Shown: piece by piece, positions 1 through 10,802 of the stretch
How the letters are laid out: the number at the start of each line of letters is the position of its first letter
Numbering within the stretch: the first letter of the stretch is position 1
Assembly (NCBI GenBank): GCA_008973525.1
Contig: WACJ01000518.1
Location: 1 to 64,000 of the forward strand
Length of the DNA: 64,000 nt
Source of the DNA: Stenopsyche tienmushanensis
Lineage: Eukaryota > Arthropoda > Insecta > Trichoptera > Stenopsychidae
Reading direction: 5' to 3'
Notes under the pieces: model-generated
Told to the model about the DNA's origin: nothing
The model's input: the letters and a program-made list of their open reading frames with translations, nothing else
Databases searched by the model: none
Made by a program: the position numbers and the translations under genes

Positions 1-868
1 TTAATTTACAATCTGGAAGCGTATTTAAAAATATTAGGTCATTTAAGTTTTAATTTCTTTAAATTCGTTCAGATATTAAAATCATGATATAATGTTTAAT
101 AATTCATTAAGCACTGCGCAGCATTTTAAGCACTATATTAGAAAGTAGACAGAAAACATTTTTAGGGAATATTTTTTATGTATTAATTGTTCATTGCCTT
201 CCAAATATGACTAAATTATGATAAAATTATTAATAGGAATCATTTGAACAAAGGACTTAAAGTAAAAAAGCCTTTACGAATTTTTTGATCAACTCGGTAT
301 TTATTTTTTTCAGTTACATGAAATCAGGTAAAATATTCTTTCCATAATCCGATTTTGAACCTGAACCTTGGGGATAAGAATTCAGAATCTTAGACACTGT
401 ATCATGATTGATCAATTTTTATTTGTATCTTGATACGAATAATCTATTATCGTCAAATTTAATGATCTGACAAAGTCGATAAATCACGTTCAAAAAATAT
501 CCATAATTCTTCATCAATGCTATAGTATCATCAATCAAAGCAACACGTATTTTTGTCCATCATTTTATACTAAAATTTGATTTTAATTAATTCAGTTTGC
601 AATACTCAACTCATACAATGCAAAAGCTTAACCATCTATTATATCAATATCCATAGTATGAATTGCTACAGTTATGCATTCATAATAATGATTTAACATT
701 AATCCCGGTGCATACTGAAAAGAGAACCTGGAAATTAATTCACCCCTGTTGGATTTGAAACTGATAAACTTGTGATTCCCGAGCGCACGCTGTAATCACC
801 GTAAAACTCATATTGTGGAAGGTGAATTAACTATATATTAACGTTCTTCCACATAAAGCCATATTAAC
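1..868. other. Gene-free AT-rich stretch
   Basis: No open frame of interest and no repeat that I recognise. The sequence is AT-rich with many short A and T runs. A slightly GC-richer patch lies near 770-800. It gives way to the mariner fragment that starts near 869. Confidence 0.6.
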
Positions 869-973
869 TTGTTAAGAAACAAAACAATTAAACTGGGAAA
901 CAACCAAACCTCTTCATATTCACCAGATTTAGCACTTTCTGATGAGTACCTATTTCGATCATTAGAGTATTCG
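869..973 (+). pseudogene. Mariner transposase C-terminal fragment (host mariner, 'A')
   Basis: The frame reads SSYSPDLALSDEYLFRSLEY, which matches the conserved mariner tail containing the third catalytic Asp of the DD34D triad (family form YSPDLAPSDYHLFRSL). Nothing upstream of it can be read as the rest of a transposase, so it is a fragment. It runs without a stop into the terminal repeat of the next mariner (starting near 974), which gives a misleading fused frame to 1231. The same junction sequence recurs at 14710-14729. The family call is firm; the element boundaries are not visible. Confidence 0.7.
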
Positions 974-1837
974 TTGTCCCATAAGTTTCTTTCGCAAATG
1001 AACACAGATCTAATCATAGCCATGATTGAAGAAAACCCGCGATATACAGTTTGCGAAATAGCTAATAAGTTAGAAATTCCACGAACATCTGTCCATAATC
1101 ATCTGATAAAATCGGGCTACATCAATCGTTCAGATGTGTGGCATCCTCATGAACTGACTGACTTAAATAAACTTCAGCGTATTTCAACATGCGATCTTCT
1201 TCTCCAACGACATAATAGCCAACCTTTTTAAAAGAGACTTGTCACTGGAGATGAAAGTTGGATACTCTATGAGAATATCCAACGTAAACGGTCTTGGACC
1301 GAGGATACAGAAGCTTTAACTGTAGCTAAACCTGGCCTAAATCCAAAAAAGTTTTGTTATGCATTTGGTGGGACTGGAAGGGGGTAGTTTATTATGAGCT
1401 ACTTCAGCAAGGTGAAACGATCAATTCAACAAAATATTGTTTCCAACTAGACAATTTAAAGTATGCAATTGCCAGAAAACGACCAGAATTAGCGAACAGA
1501 CGAGGCGTTGTTTTTCATCACGATATCACTAGGCCTTATTTGTGTCTGCTCGTCAGAAATAAATTATTATCATTTGACTGGGATGTTTCACCTCATCCTC
1601 CATACTCTCCGGATATTGCCCTTCAATATTTTGCCTTATCTGCCTACCTTGATCAATATTTTGCCAATAAACCTGGGAAATTTTGGCAAGTAGGCATTGT
1701 GAGGCTTCCGGATAGATGGAGAAAGGCAATAGAACAGAATGAATCATATATTATATTATTCGATAAATTTTGATGTAATACAAATTATTGTTTATTTTTT
1801 TCTTAATATAAAAACGAAAGAAACTTATGGGACACCC
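974..1837 (+). mobile_element. Mariner-type transposon, copy 1 ('B'), 5' end truncated
   Basis: The left end is TTGTCCCATAAGTTTCTTTC and the right end is its inverted form, GAAAGAAACTTATGGGACACCC, followed by TA. These are the terminal inverted repeats of the element that is complete at 14743-15654. The first few bases of the left repeat (TTAGG) and the flanking TA are missing. They were probably lost in a 20-bp deletion between two TT dinucleotides, judged by comparison with copy 2. The inside encodes a broken DD34D transposase. No autonomous activity is expected. Confidence 0.85.
998..1773 (+). pseudogene. Mariner DD34D transposase, inactivated
   Basis: The start is the ATG of MNTDLIIAMIEENPRY, placed just inside the terminal repeat as is usual for mariner. 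The N-terminal helix-turn-helix reads EIANKLEIPRTSVHNHL, followed by the linker GYINRSDVWHPHEL. A TAA stop after HNSQPF (about 1229) breaks the frame. The next segment VTGDESWILYEN carries the first catalytic Asp. A frameshift near 1350 leads to LCIWWDWKGVVYYELLQQG, then FHHDITRP (second Asp) and PHPPYSPDIAL (third Asp). The reading ends at 1773. In the family this protein cuts and pastes DNA at TA sites; here at least one stop and one frameshift make it a pseudogene. Confidence 0.85.
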
Positions 1838-2590
1838 TAAAACTTAAACGCGTGAGCCTATTTCTTCATGCTGAAAATTTAATATAAGTTAAGCGTAGGG
1901 GAAAAAACACTTTTACGTGAAGCCATTGTTAATCTTCGCAGGCACAATTCGCACGATTAATACAGACGTGCAAGAAAGAAGATGAAAAAGTTGACTGATA
2001 CCCTTGGTCGTGAGAAGACGTATTCTTCCCGTTGGCTTCTCCGCGGCTTCACGGTTGGGGTCTCTTTTTAAACGTAAATAAAGACCTTGACCAAAAACAA
2101 TATATATTTACATCACCATTTACTACCTTTTTTGTCTTTTATTAAATCTTTTGCGATCCGATAGTAAACGGACCCGCGGAGATTGTCTATCTTGAAGCGT
2201 ATGTACGAAATGTGACGTAATTTAAGAGCTCTACACTTGCGAGACCTCATTTAAATGGAAAGATGAGTCGATCGAAGATGTTCTTTACACTTTTTGATTG
2301 AAATTTGTTGTGTTTGAAGTTTCAAATAATCTGCTAAAAAGGTGATAAAGTGTACTATTTTTGCTTGACAATACACTAATACATGCAAATAATTGAAGGA
2401 AGATTAATGATTTATCTCTCCTCATAAAGCCGCAAATAAAATATTTTTGTAAGTATTGGTTATAATAAAACACAATTTGAATTTTGCTCAAATACTTAAG
2501 GAATATTTGCCCTTTGATATTTGTTGGTAAATGCGTTGGTGGATTCATGAATCTTCAATTTCCAGGGAAACCAAAAAGACCTCCTTTCAA
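1838..2590. other. Gene-free stretch between mariner and GC-richer block
   Basis: No supported gene. A modestly GC-richer part at about 1960-2080 has no recognisable coding frame or terminal repeat. An 87-residue minus-strand frame (2285-2548) has biased, AT-driven composition and no known motif. Confidence 0.5.
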
Positions 2591-3240
2591 TCAAGAATTA
2601 AAATAGAATAAAATAATTCGAGTCGGAATAAAGTGATTTATTCTTATGAAAGCAGTAATGAGGTGAATTATATTTAGAGAGGTCGTGAGAATTCGTCTCT
2701 GGTGCAGAAGAACGCTCAATAATGAAATTGTTCCCAGGTACTCCCGCTCGAGAAGGTGTTTGCCCCGAATTCTGCGCAAATCCAGCGGTTTTCCGTTTAC
2801 ATAGCCTCGGCAGGGGTTTTCCAAAGCCGCTGGATGAACGCCCACATAAACCACGGGAAAACTTGGGAAAAGTGCTACGGAGCACCGTTACAGTATGGGA
2901 AAATGCCATCGCCATCGGAAAATGCTTAGGAAAAAATAAATAATTAATCAAATCAGGTTCGTATCGATACCATAGAAAAATAAATAAGCAATATTTCATA
3001 CGATCGACAGATGCAAGAGACTCAGAGAAAAAAAATACTGTAACAGGATTAGTTCCGGGAACGCGTCTAAAATATATATCATTAACAACATAGAGATAGA
3101 TATGCTTTGAGGGTTTTTCCTTATATTTTTCCGGGTATTTTTTCCCACAGTCCATTTTCAGGCCTTCATAACATAAATAGGGTCGGTGTGAACATTTGTG
3201 GGGTCGGATACAAAGCACTTTATGGGGTTATAGATGCAAA
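2591..3240. other. GC-richer block with long overlapping frames, nature unknown
   Basis: This block is clearly richer in G+C than its surroundings (strongest 2700-2910). The longest open frame of the window, 206 codons on the minus strand (2598-3218), overlaps a 73-codon plus-strand frame (2722-2943). Neither product shows a domain, signal peptide or repeat that I recognise. Long frames on both strands are expected from low stop density in such a block. The motif GGGAAAA occurs three times within 2856-2903. It could be an old exon, a regulatory block or an unknown repeat. Confidence 0.2.
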
Positions 3241-4764
3241 AAATACACACTAACTAAAAAGGTTTTTTTAAATTAATGAGGATGAGGTTTTTTTCACAGG
3301 AGAAAAAATGCGGTTTCTATATTAAATCTGAAGATTCATAGACGTGCTTTCGAAATGCGATCATAAGAGGAATCTTCAATCAAAATGTTTGGGGTGTTAT
3401 TATTATACACTTTTATTAGATACATAAATATAGGATTATGTATTTCCAAATTACAATATGGATAATTTGTATTGATATTTTTTACCATATTTACTCTTAA
3501 TGTGCCATATCCATTATCGAAAGTAGGCGATTTTCATAGGAGACTTCTACATATAGTTTCAATATCTATATATTTCTTATAATCTAACAAATTATAGCGT
3601 TGAAAGATTCGTTGATATGAAAACAGAAACTGGGTTGAAACATCCATACAAATTTATTGACTTTAATATTTCCTTATATCATCTTGAAACTGTATTCGCT
3701 ATAATAGTTTTCTATGAAGATTAAAACCTCTTTTCTGAAGGACCAAAAAGCTTCATACATGTTTGTTCTCAAAAAAATCTTTCATTATTCATAAGGGCTG
3801 ATTCTGGAAATAAGTTTCTAGAGGATTCTTAAAGATCGCACAAAATCAAATCATAGTCAGTACTCTAATGAGTGTTCATCTTATAATTACAATGCCATAA
3901 AGTTCTAAGTAATTTGATGCGGTACTATGATAGATGACTATACTTAAACAGATTTTTGATCATATGATAATTCATCAAAGCATTGAAAACTTATTTCGAC
4001 GACTCATTTTAAAATCATTCAATTTAACTCTGAAATTTCAAGAAAATATTGATGAAAAACATTAAACATGGTCCATCAATCTTTTACACTCTAATTGGCA
4101 CGATGATCTCTTGGGCTCGTCTAAGTTTTAAACTTTTTAGATTATTCAACAGTCTTTATAGTTTTAAATACTTTTTTACATAATGACTTCAACTTCAGCA
4201 CGAAACTGCCTTTTTAAATATCATATTTGGACAGAAACAAATGATGCTGATGATTATCGTCGAATTTTTTTGCAGGGATTGCGAAAAAATGATCAAAAAG
4301 AAGAAGAAAAATGTTTAAATTGAAAAAAAATCCTACGAACATATTGAATGATGTATGTTATAAGCAGATTAATTTTCGATACAAACATTCACATCTTATT
4401 AATTTTTATGCATATAAATAAAATTATTTGCAATAGATATTATAAAAGTATTATAGTATAATTTAAAAGTGTTAATTCGAATTTTGAGCAAAAATGTTAT
4501 TGCAGAGCTGTCTGGACATTGTTGCAATACAATGCCATTTTTCATTCTCAACGATCAATAAAAGTACACCAAGATACCATCGCACAGACAGGATGATTTA
4601 TAATGTAGACACGTTGAAAATATATTTACAATATAATTTTTAGAATTGCTTTGGAACTCAATAAAATAATATAAATATTACTTGCAATTTTGTATCGCAT
4701 GATTCCGTGAGATATGAAAACAACACTGATAATTTATAGGCATATATCACGCTATAGAGTCTAT
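3241..4764. other. Gene-free AT-rich stretch
   Basis: Very AT-rich, no open frame above background and no recognised repeat boundary. Confidence 0.6.
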
Positions 4765-5220
4765 ATCATAGGTTTCCAACGGGGCCCTATGACCTTGGGG
4801 GGGAGGCGTTAAAAGATTAAAGGGGGCGTTTGTCGTTAAAAATAAATTTGGGGGGCGTTAAGGACCAACTACCGCCTCCTGGGCAACACTCGCAAGAACG
4901 CACTGATAAGTTTGATCAATACTAAAAATCATCGAACATGTATTGACATTTATTTTACTGCTTTATACAATAAAAATTCTGAAATGAATTTGCAACTGCA
5001 AGGACATGATTTAAATTTGATCAAGATAAAGGCAGTAACAAAGTACAAACAAAATTTGGGTCGAAGACAATGTCCAAATTTTGGTCAGATTTGGAATCCT
5101 TGGGTTGCATTTATTGATTTTGAAAACAGATTTTGGTAGTTTTCTTTCCGAAAAGAGAGTGGCGGATTTTTTGTAAAGAGGTGGTATACCATAAAAAGGA
5201 GTATCTGGTTGTGTATTATA
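4765..5220 (+). mobile_element. hAT-type transposon remnant
   Basis: The segment opens with TAGGTTTCCAACGGGGCCC (about 4769), which resembles hAT termini, followed by G-rich repeats (GGGGGCGTT units at 4799-4865) like the subterminal parts of hAT elements. It is followed by a transposase fragment (4912-5139). No matching right end or 8-bp duplication could be found, so only the presence of a remnant is claimed. Confidence 0.5.
4912..5139 (+). pseudogene. hAT transposase fragment
   Basis: The 75-codon frame contains MNLQLQGHDLNLIKIKAV and KQNLGRRQCPNF. These match the region of hAT (SCAND3/ZBED-like) transposases with LNLQLQG, a spaced lysine-rich helix and an aromatic F-P pair. The upstream BED zinc finger and the C-terminal dimerisation domain are absent. 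A hAT transposase cuts DNA and leaves 8-bp duplications; this fragment cannot. The ATG is probably fortuitous, as the similarity begins in mid-protein. Confidence 0.55.
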
Positions 5221-5994
5221 AGTCCTTAAATACAGCCTGCATCTCTTATATTTTATAAATAGTTATTTTGTACATAATAATATTATGGCATTCTATTTTT
5301 AAGCGAATAAAGTGTATTTAATGTGTAGTAACGCAATATCGAACTCGATGTTGTAGTTTTTCAATTTTTTTAATTCCATGTATCCGGATTACATTTCAAT
5401 TGAAAGATACCATTACAGCTTGGTTTTAAATCTCTCGTAGCGAACAATGGGTAGAAGTTTTACGGACTCGGACTCGATGTTTTTGCCAATTTATCACATC
5501 AACAAGTAGACGTGCCAAGTTGAATTTTATTCGCTCTGGTCACACAATTTTAGAAAGTTTCATCTCTTGATATACGATTATTTGCTCGCCAACTCTGAAA
5601 AAGTTTGTGATTTATTTTAGTGGAGCGAACTACTCAGAAAAGCCTTAAAAATACTACATAAAAAGAGGTTATTGTCAACCGCAATTTTATGAGGGGATAT
5701 TTTTTTATGTGCCCGTTCGGCTTATCAAACGTAATTCAGCCATAAGATATGTTTTTATCATTGAATTTTCATCTGAAAGATATGATATGATATTTTATAA
5801 AATTATTTCTTGGAAACTTACTGCTACACATAAAAATGATTGGTTAATCTCAGAGATTGATCCATCATCCTTCTTCAGTCCATCTTATATTGACAAAAAT
5901 AGACAATGTTGATTTAGAACGTAATAGAATGATTTCCCTTTCCTTTTCTTCACAGTTTCTCCTTTGTGTTACTAATTGCATTAAATTCTATATA
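5221..5994. other. Gene-free stretch
   Basis: No supported gene. The frame at 5709-5912 has no recognisable motif. ATAAAAAGAGGTTATTG at about 5658 resembles the edge of the GCATAACTT repeat family seen at 53.3 kb, but too little is shared to call it. Confidence 0.5.
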
Positions 5995-6075
5995 CAGTAG
6001 AACTTCGATTATCCGAACCTAATTGAGGATGAAAGAAGTCCGAATAACAAAAATCTGGATAATCGAAAATAATCA
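5995..6075 (+). mobile_element. Tigger/pogo terminal inverted repeat
   Basis: The sequence begins CAGTAGAACTTCGATTATCC directly after a TA dinucleotide, and continues with GGATAATCGAAAA near 6057, so the end contains its own short inverted repeat. It closely matches the inverted right end of the Tigger copy at 59219-59294. No second end or transposase is visible before the hAT element begins at 6400, so this is a truncated or very short derivative. Confidence 0.7.
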
Positions 6076-6696
6076 AAATGAACAAGGAAAGTATGGATAA
6101 TCTTTATTTGGCAATTAACATTGAGGAAAGCATCTAATCTGGTATTACTGTGTATTGGTATTAGTGTAATATATGACTCTTTATTGAATTTCAAATACAA
6201 TATTAAAACACAAATTAATGGTTTCCAAAAATAAATTCTTATCGTGCCATGATGGATTTCATCGAACAAAGGTGATTTTTGTAGAAAGATTTTGTCGAAA
6301 ATATATCATTTGAATGTTGTGATTATCAGTGTCTTCCACGTATGCTTAAAACATGTTTTTTTAAATTAAAATTTTTGGCAGAGAAAGGTCTATCTAGGTC
6401 AGTGATTCTCAACCTTTTTGAAGTCACGGTGCACTTTTGATCATGGGAAAAAGTGGCGGTGCACCAGAATTAAGAAGTTGAAAAAATTTGTATACATAGA
6501 CATAATTTTTATTACATATTTAAAAAAATAATATTTACATACCATTTTTTTACATATTTTCTTTTTATGTCAAATTATATAAAAAATGTTTAACATTGAA
6601 AATATATTTAGTTAGTTAATTTTTCCCTAGAAACAATTTTATATTTATACGCGTTTTATTAAAAATATTTGCTCTCTTTAAGTGGTAAATCTAGGT

Positions 6697-6712
6697 TGGG
6701 GGGGGGGGGGGG
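6697..6712. repeat. Poly-G run
   Basis: A run of about 14 consecutive G residues preceded by TT and followed by TG. It is a simple homopolymer within the AT-rich left arm of the hAT element. Its exact length may be affected by sequencing error. Confidence 0.7.
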
Positions 6713-6787
6713 TGTTTTTTCCGTTGTCCACCCAAAATGATGTCCCTGCTTAACACAATAGAAGTTATATGATCAATCAAAAATCAA

Positions 6788-6990
6788 TTAATGTGCTACC
6801 TGAGCTTGTTGGCTTTTGCAGATATCATAAATTTTAGGTCGAATATTTGATAAAGCTACCCTCAGTTCTTCGTCTAAATTCATAAATCTTTCTCGTTTTT
6901 TAGTTATTGTTGAGAAACCGAGCTTACACAAATATGATGTCGGAAACTATAACAAAATTTTTAGTGCCTTCGTGTGAAGAGCTGGAAGCC
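6788..6990 (-). pseudogene. hAT transposase C-terminal (dimerisation) fragment
   Basis: Read on the minus strand, the segment gives ALKILL, then after a stop FPTSYLCKLGFSTI, then KKRERFMNLDEELRVALSNI and a stop at 6788-6790 after AQVAH. This is the classic end of the hAT dimerisation domain (FPTSYLCE.GFSAL ... NRL..E..LRVALS.I). It lies about 390 bp from the left end of the 6400-9903 element and in the orientation expected for its own transposase. The rest of the protein is cut off at about 6990, where RTE-like sequence begins. Degenerate and non-functional. Confidence 0.75.
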
Positions 6991-7560
6991 ATGATAAATA
7001 GTCACAATTCTCAGACCTTCGGGGCGATATCCATTGGGGGAATACAAATTGAGGTTGAAAATAAATACACTTATCTGGGACAAGTAATACAACTAGGACG
7101 ACAGAATTTCTCAACAGAAATTGACAGACGAATACCACTGGGATGGCAGTATTTAACCAACGCATCATCCCAGTGTTAACCCACGAAGACGTGGAATCTA
7201 ATATCAGGCATTTTGCATAGAATAAAGTTTTCCCAGCGTGCCATAGAGAGATCAATGCTCGGAGTGTCTTTTTAATATAGAATCAGAAACGAAGATATCC
7301 GAAGAAGAACTCGAGTAGTAGACCCTACTGAAAGAATTGACAAACTTAAGTGGCAATGGGGGAGACAAATGTGTCGAAGAAACGACGGTCGATGGGGAAG
7401 AAAAGTGTTGGAGTGGAGACTCCTGTAAGACTGACGACATCGAAAGAATAGCAGGATGAAGCTGGATGCGGAAAGCGGAGGATCGAGAGGGATGAAGACT
7501 CATGCGTTCAACGGTGGACGAACACAGACTGATGATGATGATGATGATTATGAATCTTTT
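6973..7560 (+). pseudogene. RTE-like LINE reverse transcriptase 3' end
   Basis: The pieces read ENKYTYLGQVIQLGRQNF, then NEDIRRRTRVVDPTERI, then MCRRNDGRWGRKVLEWR and finally a degenerate RRWTDEH-like end at about 7505-7528. This order is the C-terminal thumb and tail region of insect endonuclease-reverse transcriptases of non-LTR elements. Several frame changes and stops separate the pieces. A (GAT)n tract follows, which fits the microsatellite tail of RTE-clade elements. The 5' truncation is typical of LINE insertions. It interrupts the hAT transposase fragment at about 6990. Confidence 0.75.
7531..7548 (+). repeat. (GAT)6 tail of the RTE-like element
   Basis: Six GAT units directly follow the degenerate C-terminus of the RTE-like reverse transcriptase. 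RTE-clade LINEs often end in short tandem repeats of this kind rather than poly-A, so I read it as the element's 3' tail. Confidence 0.55.
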
Positions 7561-7708
7561 CTCAGCGGTCAGACTGCATAACGATTTGAATATTCCGCCA
7601 CGACCAGGCGCACAGCTCATCAGATACCCATTGAAACCATCCTACTGTATTCAACCATCGACATCTTATTTCGCATTCTATGTAAGAGTCTATTGTGACA
7701 ATAAAATC

Positions 7709-8704
7709 AAAAGTTTATCGTGGCTTTAAAAAAAACATAATGTATCGGCTTTAAATCCTACATCTTAAAATAGACATCAAGGATCTCCAATTTACTATAA
7801 GTCGCAGTACAAAACACTTAAAAAACTGAGAACACTTGCCTGAGTATCGACGCTGCATGACGTTCAGGATAGATCCTGGAGTACGGGACGCATTCTGGAA
7901 CAACACTGCACTTTATTTATTAAGATATATCCCTCTGACGATTAAGCCAAACCGTATAACCTAAGAACCGAACACGCACTGATTGTCGCCTAGCTTAATT
8001 CGACGGCTCAACTGAGCGTACGAATATAAATGTATTAATACTAAATGAAAATTATTATGAAAAACTATTGAAAGAATGCATGAAATTCTCTCTGAGATGA
8101 GCTCTTTTGATATATTCCCAAAAATATTTTTATCAAATTTGAAATTCATTAAAAAATAATATATTTATGCAACGAAAAGGATGGTGATTTTTTTTTGAAA
8201 AATAATATTTTTGGGAATATATCGCAGCAGCTTATTTAATCCCATGATTTTTAAAAAATAGTTTTTCTTATAAATATTAATAATTTATCATAAATGCGTT
8301 TCAATTTGTCCGTCCAGTTTAGGCGTCGAGTTTATGCTATGCAACAATATTCGGTGCAGAGCTATATTTTATTTTGACAGGTTAGGATGTGCATGTGCGT
8401 ATGTTAAGTGATATTTTTTAATACACAGAGTGTTGTGCCGTTCCGGAATGTGATCCATGTTCCAGACTGTATCCTGATCGTCATGCAGCTAAAATATTGA
8501 GGCAAGTAGTCATAGTTTTTAAGTATATTGTAATACGATTATTAGGCTTATTATCGAAATGTTTAATGTTGATCAATTGCATTGAGTTTTCAAGAACACA
8601 GATCGGAAATAATACTCATAGTGGATTGGAAAATCAAGATGTCTATTTTAAGATGTAGGATTTAAGTCCGATTTTTGTATCATTTTTTTAAAGTCACGAC
8701 TAAC
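7709..8704. repeat. 1 kb imperfect palindrome (fold-back element)
   Basis: The left arm (7709-7960) and the right arm (8390-8704) are inverted copies. The core AAATCCTACATCTTAAAATA at about 7759 is found inverted at about 8648-8667. Matching continues inward through CTGCATGACG-TCAGGAT (7851-7871, inverted near 8474-8490) and ends with GATATATTCCCAAAAATATT (8108-8127), inverted at about 8205-8224. The palindrome is centred near 8165-8205. It has no coding content that I recognise. It is probably a fold-back MITE inserted in, or carried by, the hAT element; no clear target duplication was seen. Confidence 0.75.
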
Positions 8705-9444
8705 ATTCAAATGTATATGTAAAATACGATATTCGGAAGTGATTCATTTTGCATTTCATAGCTAAAAGCTTCATTAAGCATCAATTTTTCCTTAAATTAA
8801 AGAAAATACATCATATATCATTTTAAAAATATATCATCAGTTAAATAATTGGACTAAAATGTGTCAAATATTTAATTTCAGGTATGAAATCCGCAATTGT
8901 TTGATTACGAAATCGACCAGCCTTGATCAATCAATAGTCTTAAGTTTAGATGGACGTTGTGAAAAATTGTACAGTGTGGTTCAAAAGAACTGCTGGTGAA
9001 CCAAATTCCAAAGGTGTCCAGGACTTCAAAATTCATGCAGTAAGAGCTCTCAGGTAAGGATAATAAGATTTACAAGATAAATTTGAGCTATCATTTAATT
9101 TGTCATCTAAAATATACACACAAAATATTTGGTCTAATGGATGTTTAAATTCTTTGTTTTAGGTAAGTCTTTCGAATAGCGCAATATCAATCCGAAATAC
9201 CGAAGTTTTCAAATATACTCATACTTTGAGTTAAATACATAATGCGTAAAAATACGTAAAACCGAAACATAAATATTCTTCAGAATATTGTCGATTATTT
9301 TTTTCTGATTTTACTGGATACATTTTATTTTGTATGAGACGTATGATGTCTAGTAATATTGTCACTACTTCTTTCACTTGTACTCCATGTGTCATTAATA
9401 TTTTGGTCTGATTCACGATTTCGTTTGGTAATAAATGTATCCAT

Positions 9445-9715
9445 TGTAACGTAGGCGAGAACTCTCAGCTGAATACCGGGGCCCAGTTATGTTCGTGTTG
9501 CTTCTGTCGACCAGTCCCAGTTACCTCCGTTCATAGAGCTTCTGACGGCCTGCGACTGCCGCGTCTTCCGTAACGTTGACGAGAAGGATTCCACAGGGTG
9601 ATGGTGCTGGATTTCAAAGATGATTGTTTCTCCACAGCATGTTTATTTACTCCACTTTGAACAGACTGCGGCTGCGAGGCATAGAATACCCAAAGTCTAC
9701 GTTAAACGGTTAACA
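9445..9715 (+). other. GC-rich block inside the hAT element, LTR-like edges
   Basis: This block starts TGTAACGTAGGCG and ends GGTTAACA, so it has TGT...ACA edges like a long terminal repeat. It is much richer in G+C than the flanks. The flanking bases do not form a convincing short duplication, and no primer-binding site or coding region is next to it. It could be a decayed solo LTR or an unrelated captured fragment. Confidence 0.25.
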
Positions 9716-9911
9716 TACGCGCAATCGATTTGGCTAATTCAAAATTACATTAACTCTTTCGTTGACTTTCATAATTTCGCCAACGACTTTTTCGGTTTTC
9801 ACTGTTTTGCAGAATTTTTCGTTTATACCAATTTTTTCGCGGTGCACTTGTAATAAGCTCGCGGTGCACCAGTGCACCGCAGTGCACCGGTTGAGAAACA
9901 CTGATATAGGT

Positions 9912-10617
9912 TATCATTGTATTAAATGGTAATTTAATAATAATTGCATCATAATACACCCTGCACAACTTTGACGATATTTTTGATGTTTAGGAGGCAA
10001 GGAAATCAAGCTAAAACTGTTTCGATATGATCTATTAGATTTGTTATCAGGAAATTTGATAGATCAACATTTTTTTTGACATTCACTCATAAAAACCACT
10101 AAAAAAGGAAATCAATAGGGCGATTGTCTGTTCTTTATTTTATGTTTTAAAAAAGAAGTCCATAAAAGGCAATGCGTTTAAAAAGCTTTTGTAGAGCAGT
10201 GTCTGACCTGCGGGTTAAAAGTTCGCCTTCATTGCTCTTGGGGAAGATATTTTTTATGGGGTTGTTTATTTTATTTTATTTATTTTTGGAAAATCAGTCA
10301 AAAATTTTCAGATCCAAAAAATCAAAAAAATATGAATGGTTTCGATTTCTTAAATTTGTTCGTACGATGAAAATGTTATTCGACGATTTGGATTTGAATC
10401 CAAATCTTTATATAATAATAAAAGTACAGGATTTAAGCCACTATTCCAGATGTATTTTTTTACATAAAAATATATATTTACATAAAGTCCACGCCATTAG
10501 TTCTTACAATCGGCGATCCATGTTAATGGAACAAAATTTCAAATGTGTTTTAAATCCTCCCCGAATTGATAGGATCGACCTTTTTGTTTCAAAAATAGAT
10601 CAATATTTAACGGAGCC
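9912..10617. other. Gene-free stretch before the SINE
   Basis: Contains a 150-codon plus-strand frame (10172-10624) whose product is rich in Phe, Leu, Lys, Ser and Ile and has no recognisable domain. I read it as a chance frame. No repeat boundary was recognised. Confidence 0.5.
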
Positions 10618-10629
10618 ATTTTAATATGG

Positions 10630-10802
10630 TTCCTGTAGGTAGTCCCGCGTTAAGCGGTTGGACTCATAACTCGATCATCTCGGGTTCGAATCCCACAGGA
10701 GATGTGGCTGGCAACCACATTTTTAAATACATATATATGCCATGAAAAACCATGTCAAAATGGTTGGTAATGATTCCATAAAAGGGATCGCTAAAAGCCA
10801 CC

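Larger units (their letters stand above)
6400..9903 (-). mobile_element. hAT transposon, 3.5 kb, with nested insertions
   Basis: The ends are CAGTGATTCTCAACC at 6400-6414 and GGTTGAGAAACACTG at 9889-9903, matching at 14 of 15 positions when inverted. GGTGCACC-type subterminal repeats lie inside each end. The flanks are ATCTAGGT (6392-6399) and ATATAGGT (9904-9911), an 8-bp target duplication with one mismatch, as expected for hAT. The element's own transposase C-terminus is on the minus strand at 6788-6990. Inserted or captured inside are an RTE-like LINE 3' end (6973-7560), a 1 kb fold-back repeat (7709-8704) and a GC-rich block (9445-9715). The element is not autonomous. Confidence 0.85.

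Noticed and set aside
2598..3218. 206-codon minus-strand open frame, the longest in the window
   Set aside because: No domain or motif recognised, overlaps another frame on the opposite strand in a GC-richer block where stops are rarer; not supported as a gene.
9445..9715. Firm call of a solo LTR
   Set aside because: Edges look LTR-like but there is no target duplication or internal retroelement sequence.
10172..10624. 150-codon plus-strand open frame
   Set aside because: Phe/Leu/Lys/Ile-rich composition as expected from AT-rich sequence; no motif and no splice or start evidence.
10631..10700. tRNA gene
   Set aside because: The tRNA-like sequence has a degenerate A-box and T stem and is followed by a SINE body, poly-A and a target duplication; it is a SINE head.
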